A stretch of DNA of 7,306 nucleotides from an uncultured Campylobacter sp. (GTDB lineage: Bacteria > Campylobacterota > Campylobacteria > Campylobacterales > Campylobacteraceae): the NCBI RefSeq assembly GCF_937949835.1, contig NZ_CALEDC010000274.1, forward strand, positions 1-7,306. Reading direction: 5' to 3'. Position numbers and translations under genes: made by a program. Positions within the stretch are counted from its first letter, which is position 1; each line of letters starts with the position of its first letter. Shown here in pieces: positions 1 through 4,586 of the stretch. The notes beneath the pieces are model-generated. The model was not told the DNA's origin. It was given only the letters and a program-made list of their open reading frames with translations, and did not search any database.

Positions 1-849
1 GGAGCTAGCCTGGGCGGTAACGGCGTGAGCTTCGACTGGGATCTGTTGCGACGCGTAGGGCTTGGCTGCGAAGAGCGAGGTGGTGCGGCACGCGATGAAA
101 AATACTGCGCGAGTAGCGCAACTCAAAATATAGGCGGCACAAAATACGACCCGGCTAGCGGGCGCTGCGATATGCAAAATGATGCAGCAAGCGAAAAAAA
201 ATGCTATGTAGCAGGCACGGCTCAAGGCTCAGACGGCGCAAGGAGCTATCTTAAGCATAGCGCGATCTGTAGCGGATATAGCGAGGGGAATTTAAAAAAC
301 GGCAGCTGCGGCAATTCTTGCACGGAGCATAGCGAAAACGGAAATTTGAAGCTCAAGAGGGTAAGCGACGTGTGCTGTGCTTCTAATAGTAATGAAGTGA
401 GCGAACGCACACATGATATTGTTCGATCGAGCAATACGAAACAAGAAGCGAACGCCGATCGTCGCGCCGAAAAAAATGACGATGAGTGCAAATTTAGTGC
501 GTGTGCTACCGCTCGACTGAGTGGTGTAAGACCCACAAGCGAAGGCGTCAATGATCAAGGTGCAAGCGACTATGAGGCGGGCGCGCCAAATACTTCAAAT
601 GACGGCGGCGAAGTGGACAAGCTGGGTGCCGCAAAGGATGATAGTGCGGATAAATGTAGCACTGCTTCCAAAGGCGGCGCGATCTCTTTTATTCTTGCAG
701 GCGGCATCGGCGCGCAAAATATCCGTGAGGCACTCGCACTGCGCCCATACGCTATCGATCTAAACAGCCGCGTGGAGGACGCGCGAGGCATTAAAGATCC
801 GAAAAAGATAAGCGAAATTTTGCGAATTTTAAAAAATGCGCAAGGCTGA
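1..849 (+). CDS. trpF: Phosphoribosylanthranilate isomerase TrpF, 5'-truncated by the window, with a giant in-frame insert
   Basis: TrpF converts N-(5-phosphoribosyl)anthranilate to CdRP in cytoplasmic tryptophan synthesis. Only the C-terminal part is visible. The frame is open to base 1, so the GTG at 25 is an internal codon and not the start. Counting from the first codon, LGGNG then SFDWDLL (codons 4-16) match the phosphate-binding loop and helix 6 of the TIM barrel. FILAGGIGAQNI (from codon 230) matches strand 7 and its phosphate loop. IDLNSRVE followed by GIKD (from codon 252) matches strand 8 and the TrpF C-terminus. In ordinary TrpF, FDW and ILAGG are about 10-12 residues apart. Here about 205 extra residues separate them. 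Both flanks are well conserved and the frame is unbroken to the TGA, so the gene is probably still translated. Activity cannot be judged. In C. jejuni trpB follows trpF; here it does not. Confidence 0.88.
   Translation, partial: GASLGGNGVSFDWDLLRRVGLGCEERGGAARDEKYCASSATQNIGGTKYDPASGRCDMQNDAASEKKCYVAGTAQGSDGARSYLKHSAICSGYSEGNLKNGSCGNSCTEHSENGNLKLKRVSDVCCASNSNEVSERTHDIVRSSNTKQEANADRRAEKNDDECKFSACATARLSGVRPTSEGVNDQGASDYEAGAPNTSNDGGEVDKLGAAKDDSADKCSTASKGGAISFILAGGIGAQNIREALALRPYAIDLNSRVEDARGIKDPKKISEILRILKNAQG
58..678 (+). other. Low-complexity cysteine-rich in-frame insertion inside TrpF
   Basis: About 205 codons with no resemblance to TrpF lie between barrel helix 6 and strand 7. The stretch is rich in Ser, Asn, Asp, Ala, Gly, Lys and Glu and poor in hydrophobic residues. 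It contains 12 cysteines, including one CC pair. No predicted helix pattern, membrane segment or recognisable fold is visible, and there are no clear tandem repeats. In a TIM barrel the helix-to-strand connection is on the face opposite the active site, so an insert there could be tolerated; this is inference. No target duplication, inverted repeats or intein splice motifs were seen at the edges, and the boundaries are approximate to within several codons. Confidence 0.75.
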
Positions 850-911
850 TCTCTGCGTGCAAACTCGCGCGATAGTTATATCTAAATCAAGCGCGTATAA
901 GGAGGAACCAA

Positions 912-1820
912 ATGCGTAAGGACGAAATTGCTAGGTTTGGCATAAGCAAAACGCGGTATGATAAAAATATAAAGGATTTCTTACAAAATAAAAATTGCGA
1001 TAAGCAAAATTTAGTGGGCAGCGGGCTAAAATTTACGAGCGATGGCAGGCAAAATTCTATAAATGCCAGAGAGCAAAATTTTACGAATGTAGTTGAACAA
1101 AAATCGCAAAGGGGTCTCTCTTGCGCCGCTGATATGCCATCGCAAAATTTTAAAACTCAAGCTAGAGATTACGATAAAGAGCCGATAGTTATAAAAGACC
1201 ACGCTATAATTTTAAATGCTATCATCGGCGCAATTTATATCATTACTACGATATTGATGGCGATATGCGGCAAATTTTCCGCCCAGCAAATTTTATTTCT
1301 CGTTTTGCTGGATTGTTATTTTCCGCTCAGAGCATTAAATAAATTCTCAAATTTCGGCAAGTGCTATATATGCTTTAAAAATGACGATATAACTCTATAC
1401 TCTAAAAAGACGGAAGCCGTTTTATATGAGACCAAAATTTCAAATATAATTAGTATCAAAAGGACCACGGGACCGTCATACCCCGAAATATCAAAAAAGA
1501 CAAAATGCCTTATGCTGCTATTTGCTTTTATATACTTACTTTTGGTCCTTTTCATAGCGGTAGTGATAGACGGAAGGGAGGAAAATTTTTGGATAATTTT
1601 TGCGGTAATTATATCTATTAGCTTCTTTCCTTTATTGCTATATAGGCTTTTTAACGGGCTAGGCTTTGATATTATAAATGATAGCATATTGATATACGAC
1701 AAAAGTTCTTTTATAGAGGTTTCGTTTCTAAGCAGCAAAGAATACAGGGGGATAAAAGCCTATTTTCTACTCAAAACAGGGAAAAATTTAGATAAAATCC
1801 CGCCGCAAATTTTCGTGTAG
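912..1820 (+). CDS. Hypothetical four-helix membrane protein, first of a tandem paralogous pair
   Basis: This 302-residue protein is not recognised. The start is supported by a strong Shine-Dalgarno AAGGAGG (899-905), six bases before the ATG. Residues 1-85 form a polar, probably disordered head with repeated QN(L/F/S) tripeptides. DYDKEPIVIKD (87-97) then leads into four predicted membrane helices at about 98-118, 124-140, 199-220 and 226-246. A soluble loop (150-195) and the C-terminal tail (251-302) each read as alternating beta strands (ICFKNDDITLYSKK, IINDSILIYDK). That pattern resembles bacterial PH-like domains of membrane proteins, but this is only an inference. The next gene encodes a protein of the same length and layout 17 bases downstream, so the two are probably co-transcribed. 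The gene is clearly more AT-rich than trpF or yedE, hinting at separate ancestry. No catalytic motif was seen. Confidence 0.8.
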   Translation: MRKDEIARFGISKTRYDKNIKDFLQNKNCDKQNLVGSGLKFTSDGRQNSINAREQNFTNVVEQKSQRGLSCAADMPSQNFKTQARDYDKEPIVIKDHAIILNAIIGAIYIITTILMAICGKFSAQQILFLVLLDCYFPLRALNKFSNFGKCYICFKNDDITLYSKKTEAVLYETKISNIISIKRTTGPSYPEISKKTKCLMLLFAFIYLLLVLFIAVVIDGREENFWIIFAVIISISFFPLLLYRLFNGLGFDIINDSILIYDKSSFIEVSFLSSKEYRGIKAYFLLKTGKNLDKIPPQIFV

Positions 1821-1837
1821 GTTATAAAGAATAAAAG

Positions 1838-2740
1838 ATGAATAGAAAACAGAGGCTTGAGAAGCTAAAGAAAATTCTAAATGAACGGCGTCAAAATTTA
1901 GAGCAAGGCTCGCAAGAAAATTCTGACGCCGAAAATTTTGACAGTAAGAATTCTAAATTTGAAAAAATCACGGATGACTCTACGATAAATACAAACGAAA
2001 AACCTAATAAATTTGAACAAAATTCGAGTTGCGCTAGTGATTATAATAAAGAGCCTTTGGTGGTCAAAGATAGGACGAATTTTTATATAGTTCTTGCTAC
2101 GGTATGCACGCTTGCGATTATGATTTTTATGTATTCATACGAACCCAATCAAACTAGATATAATCAGCTTTTTATAGTATTTCCATTTTTCGGATTGCCT
2201 ATAATAATGGAATATTTTACAAATTTTTACAATAAGAAACTTGTAAAATTTTATAATGATCGAGTTACTTATTATACAAATAAAATGCCCGAAAAAACTA
2301 TATTCTTAGATGATCTTAAGGATGTACAAAGAGCCTATTTTGCAAGAGATAATGAGTGGCTTAGGAGGCAAGGCGCTTTTTATAGATTTCTCTTTAAATT
2401 TGAACCATACACTACGATAATCGCTTTTTTATTAATCTGTATATTAGTATTGGCTATCGACGTAAGAAAATATATAGAAACAGGTAGTTTCAGAGTATTT
2501 TTCATATCTATACTTGCATTTTTGTTTTTATTCGTCTTAAAATTTATATATTTTTTAGTTTTTAAATTCCGTCTTAGACTTATATTCTACGATAATATAA
2601 TAATTCGAGGCAAGGATAAAGATATCGCCTTTACGATAGAAACTATGGACGACTACATTAGGATAAAAGAATTTTTTATGAAGACAAAAGGTATTAATTT
2701 GGATAAGACCCAGCGCCACGTATGGCTGGATTTTAATTAA
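1838..2740 (+). CDS. Hypothetical four-helix membrane protein, second of a tandem paralogous pair
   Basis: This 300-residue protein is related to the one just upstream. Shared features are DYNKEPLVVKD (69-79) against DYDKEPIVIKD; four predicted helices at about 82-99, 109-125, 190-208 and 219-243; a soluble loop between helices 2 and 3; and a C-terminal segment with IKEFFMKTKGINLDK matching IKAYFLLKTGKNLDK. Residues 1-68 are a charged disordered head that begins with a short basic, helix-prone stretch (RKQRLEKLKKILNERR) and continues with AAATTT-encoded QNL, ENF and KFE peptides. The ATG lies 17 bases after the upstream stop and has only a weak purine run (AAAGAATAAAAG), so translation may depend on coupling to the first gene. 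The DNA is very AT-rich, below 20% GC in the stretch around 2521-2580. Function is unknown; paired or hetero-oligomeric action is a guess from the tandem arrangement. Confidence 0.8.
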   Translation: MNRKQRLEKLKKILNERRQNLEQGSQENSDAENFDSKNSKFEKITDDSTINTNEKPNKFEQNSSCASDYNKEPLVVKDRTNFYIVLATVCTLAIMIFMYSYEPNQTRYNQLFIVFPFFGLPIIMEYFTNFYNKKLVKFYNDRVTYYTNKMPEKTIFLDDLKDVQRAYFARDNEWLRRQGAFYRFLFKFEPYTTIIAFLLICILVLAIDVRKYIETGSFRVFFISILAFLFLFVLKFIYFLVFKFRLRLIFYDNIIIRGKDKDIAFTIETMDDYIRIKEFFMKTKGINLDKTQRHVWLDFN

Positions 2741-2746
2741 TAATTA

Positions 2747-2816
2747 AAGAGTTTTAAATGAAAAAAGCCTCAAACGGCGAAGCCTTTAAATTTTAAAATT
2801 TAAAGGCGCGACTCTT
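2747..2816. terminator. Probable bidirectional terminator with perfect 26-bp palindrome
   Basis: Bases 2782-2807 form a perfect palindrome: GCCTTTAAATTTT followed directly by its reverse complement. It is flanked by an outer pair, AAGAGT (2747-2752) and ACTCTT (2811-2816). It lies seven bases past the second membrane-protein gene and between that gene and the oppositely oriented yedE, the expected place for a shared terminator. A run of six A at 2761-2766 would read as a U-tract for transcripts coming from the minus strand. The plus-strand tail is weaker (CTTAAAAATT). The palindrome contains two AAATTT words. Confidence 0.6.
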
Positions 2817-2885
2817 AAAAATTGATCGTAATCTTTCTTGCGCGGAATATATTTTATCATTTGTTTTATCGCGTTATGAATACGG

Positions 2886-2987
2886 CTACAAATTTTTAAA
2901 TTCCATCTCCAGCTGCTTGCGCCAGTCTTGCAGCGAGCGCTCTGCTCCAGCAGCGTATTTCTTTATAAGTACGCTGCTGGAGCTTGG
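2886..2987 (-). pseudogene. Possible 3'-end remnant of a lost gene (33 codons, no start)
   Basis: Reading the minus strand, 33 sense codons run between two TAG codons and end with YAAGAERSLQDWRKQLEMEF plus a few residues. The segment has no ATG, GTG or TTG near its beginning; the only ATG is six codons before the end. The composition (Trp, Arg-Lys-Gln, amphipathic helix pattern) looks like a protein C-terminus rather than random translation. I do not recognise the family. Such a short stretch can be open by chance, so this is a weak call. It sits just downstream of yedE on the same strand, where a selenium or sulfur partner gene might be expected, but it does not resemble TusA or YedF. Confidence 0.25.
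2944..2983. repeat. Hairpin with perfect 14-bp stem and 12-base loop
   Basis: GCTCCAGCAGCGTA (2944-2957) is followed after 12 bases by its exact reverse complement TACGCTGCTGGAGC (2970-2983). The stem is GC-rich and would be very stable as RNA from either strand. It is 56 bases past the yedE stop codon, so it could protect or end that transcript. No U-tract follows on the minus side (next bases AGAGCGCTCG), so it is not a classic intrinsic terminator. The left arm overlaps the possible coding remnant. Confidence 0.65.
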
Positions 2988-3038
2988 CTAGATACGCCGC
3001 CTATGTATTCAATTGATCTCTTAGATTAAGTATCAGCT

Positions 3039-4100
3039 TTAAGCACTGCGCCTTTGAAAAATCCCCACGTAAAGCGCGAAAACAAAACCGATCGCGACCG
3101 CGTAAGGAGCGAACTCGGTGATGCCTTTAGCCGAGCTTGCGAGCAAGAAATTGTGCGCGATCGCGGCGCCCGCCGCCATGCCGATGACGAAGACGCCCGA
3201 GCTTAAATTTCCCGTGCCGGCCTGCACCAGATGCTTGCCCGGGCAGCCCTCGCTGAGGCTGAAGCAAAGACCCGCGAGCACCATACCCAAGAAGTTCCAA
3301 ACGAAATCGTTATGCGCGATAGGCTGGCCCTCGAAGCCGAGTTTGTATTGTCCAAACGCGATATTTGCGATGCTCGCAAACGCGATGACGCTTAGCACGC
3401 CCCAAAACATCGAGAAATCGCCGCGGAAAATTCTACCGAACGCGCCGACGCTGCAAAATTTGCTTCTGTGCATCACCGCGCCCACGATAATGCCCGCAGC
3501 CAGCGAGATGCCTACCGCGGCGTGTTGCGCGCCCGGGCCTTTAGCGGAGATAAAAAGCGCGCCGCCCTCGCCCGTTTTGAGTCCGAAAACCAAGGCTGCA
3601 AGCAGCGCAGCGCCCAGTAGCACGGGCAAAATTCCGATCGCGCCGCTAAGCCTTGCCTCTTTGCTCGCCTCATAGCCGCGCTTTTTAAGCAAAAACCCAA
3701 TGAGTACGCCGCAAATCAGACCCGCCAACCCGGCTAGCGCGGTCAAATCACCGCCGCCTAGGCGCAAAAACGCGCGCCACGGACATCCCAAAAATACAAG
3801 GCAGCCGATCATCGCGAAAATCCCTAGGAAAAATTTCGCAAACGGCGAGCTGCCCGTAACCGGCGCAAACTCGCGCGTCCAAAGCACGCTTGCTAAAAAG
3901 CCGCCGAATACGAGCCCTATGATCTCCGGGCGGATGTATTGCACTGCGGCAGCTCGGTGAAAGCCCAGCGCGCCCGTGGTATCGCGCAAAAAACAAGCGA
4001 CGCAAACGCCCATATTGCCCGGGTTTCCCAAATGCACCAGCGTCGCACCCAGCACGCCTAGCACGGCGCCTGCGATGATGTACCATTTAACGTTATTCAT
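3039..4100 (-). CDS. yedE: YedE/FdhT-family selenium (sulfur-species) membrane transporter
   Basis: This 353-residue polytopic inner-membrane protein belongs to the YeeE/YedE family, in the subgroup tied to selenium metabolism. In C. jejuni the homologue FdhT is needed, with FdhU, for selenium-dependent formate dehydrogenase activity. Family motifs are visible in order: NPGNMGVCVACFLRDTTGALG with Cys33 and Cys36, GCPWR with Cys106, SKFCSVGAFGR with Cys216, and SEGCPGKH with Cys286. Related YeeE thiosulfate transporters use conserved cysteines along the substrate path, so Cys106, Cys216 and Cys286 are the likely equivalents. Most of the chain is hydrophobic helices, with a short charged cytoplasmic loop near 139-150 (KKRGYEASKEAR). 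The start is supported by an AGGA (4108-4111) seven bases before the ATG. The length is full for the family. No TusA, YedF or selD gene lies beside it in this window. The gene is much more GC-rich than the adjacent membrane pair. Confidence 0.9.
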   Translation of the reverse strand: MNNVKWYIIAGAVLGVLGATLVHLGNPGNMGVCVACFLRDTTGALGFHRAAAVQYIRPEIIGLVFGGFLASVLWTREFAPVTGSSPFAKFFLGIFAMIGCLVFLGCPWRAFLRLGGGDLTALAGLAGLICGVLIGFLLKKRGYEASKEARLSGAIGILPVLLGAALLAALVFGLKTGEGGALFISAKGPGAQHAAVGISLAAGIIVGAVMHRSKFCSVGAFGRIFRGDFSMFWGVLSVIAFASIANIAFGQYKLGFEGQPIAHNDFVWNFLGMVLAGLCFSLSEGCPGKHLVQAGTGNLSSGVFVIGMAAGAAIAHNFLLASSAKGITEFAPYAVAIGFVFALYVGIFQRRSA

Positions 4101-4121
4101 GAAAAAGTCCTGAAATAATCT

Positions 4122-4135
4122 AGATCGACCGATCT
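4122..4135. promoter_or_regulatory. Inverted repeat in the yedE leader, candidate operator
   Basis: AGATCG-GT-CGATCT (minus-strand reading) has perfect six-base arms around a two-base centre. It lies just past the predicted yedE transcription start and 22 bases before the ATG, a position where a repressor could block transcription. No regulator can be named from sequence. The match could also be chance, since GATC-rich words are common here. Confidence 0.3.
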
Positions 4136-4145
4136 CTTAGGCGCG

Positions 4146-4173
4146 ATTTTATCCTTTGTAAAATAAAAAGCAA
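4146..4173 (-). promoter_or_regulatory. Predicted sigma-70 promoter for yedE
   Basis: On the minus strand a -35-like TTGCTT (4173-4168) is followed after 16 bases by TAAAAT (4151-4146) as the -10 box. The spacer is T-rich, as is usual in Campylobacter promoters. The expected start near 4139 gives a leader of about 40 bases. Confidence 0.5.
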
Positions 4174-4495
4174 ATAAATTCCGATCTAAATTTACGAAAA
4201 GCGAAGGATTTAAATCATGCGGGCAACTGCTAAATTTAGACGCAAGTAAATCGCGGACGTTTAAATTTAGACTCTTTGTTGAGATAAAAACGCCAAATTT
4301 ATCTGCCAGATTTCGGCACAGACGGATCGCAACGAGAAGCCATGGCGCAGAGGCGGTCAGACGAAACGCGATACAAACGGATACAGGTAGAGCAGAGCCG
4401 AGGGGGCAGAAACGGCGCAAATGAAGTACAAACAAGACGCAGCCAAAACGCAGAAGTAGCTCAGACGGAGCGCATACTTGCCGCCAATAAAAACA
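4174..4495. other. Divergent intergenic region without a convincing gene
   Basis: This stretch separates the divergent promoters of yedE and the receptor gene. The yedE-proximal half contains AAATTT words in a shared context, including two copies of TAAATTTAGAC (near 4230 and 4262) and a CAAATTTATC. The receptor-proximal half (about 4320-4490) is GC-richer. It contains open frames on both strands, but none has a ribosome site, conserved motif or convincing composition. No tRNA or riboswitch fold was recognised. Confidence 0.5.
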
Positions 4496-4526
4496 AATTT
4501 CAAATATTTTTGAAATTAAATTTCAA
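4496..4526. promoter_or_regulatory. Overlapping inverted repeats, candidate Fur operator of the receptor gene
   Basis: Two perfect palindromes share a central half-site. AATTTCAAA-TATT-TTTGAAATT covers 4496-4517, and TTGAAATT-A-AATTTCAA covers 4510-4526. Together they give three alternating copies of the unit TTGAAATT. The array lies immediately upstream of the -10 box of the TonB-dependent receptor gene and covers the -35 area. Fur-regulated iron and haem uptake genes in Campylobacter usually have AT-rich TGAAAAT-type inverted repeats there. Assignment to Fur is inference from position and resemblance. Confidence 0.5.
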
Positions 4527-4553
4527 CCTTATTTAAGTATGTAGATATATAAT
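4525..4553 (+). promoter_or_regulatory. Predicted sigma-70 promoter for the TonB-dependent receptor gene
   Basis: A consensus TATAAT is present at 4548-4553. There is no clear TTGACA at the correct distance (AACCTT occupies 4525-4530), which is normal for Campylobacter, where the -35 box is weak. A start near 4560 would give a leader of about 27 bases containing the ribosome site AAAGG (4575-4579). Confidence 0.6.
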
Positions 4554-4586
4554 AATGTATCTCAATTTTATTTTAAAGGTCGAGGC

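Noticed and set aside
25..27. GTG at 25 as the start of trpF
   Set aside because: In-frame codons upstream encode LGGNG, the conserved TrpF phosphate-loop segment, so the gene begins outside the window.
246..558. Two overlapping minus-strand open frames inside the TrpF insert
   Set aside because: They are shadows of a stop-poor insert. The plus frame joins conserved TrpF segments on both sides, while the minus frames have no motif or ribosome site.
58..678. Intein or group I/II intron inside trpF
   Set aside because: The insert lacks an N-terminal Cys/Ser splice block, a C-terminal HN motif, homing-endonuclease motifs and intron-like structure, and it stays in frame throughout.
3118..3675. 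Plus-strand 185-codon open frame opposite yedE
   Set aside because: It is the complementary shadow of a GC-rich gene. The minus strand encodes a clear YedE with all family motifs.
4097..4435. Minus-strand 112-codon open frame whose stop overlaps the yedE start (ATGA)
   Set aside because: The four-base overlap suggests coupling, but the frame runs through the predicted yedE promoter, has no Shine-Dalgarno, and its translation is an unstructured mix dominated by AAATTT-derived peptides.
4357..4503. Minus-strand 48-codon frame with TTG start encoding a hydrophobic, signal-like peptide (FCVLAASCLYFICAVSA)
   Set aside because: There is no ribosome site, the start is a rare TTG inside the candidate operator, and it overlaps another open frame. 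It could be a small membrane protein, but nothing confirms it.
4342..4536. Plus-strand 64-codon frame before the receptor gene
   Set aside because: It is polar low-complexity sequence without a ribosome site, and it runs through the inverted-repeat operator and stops just before the promoter -10 box.
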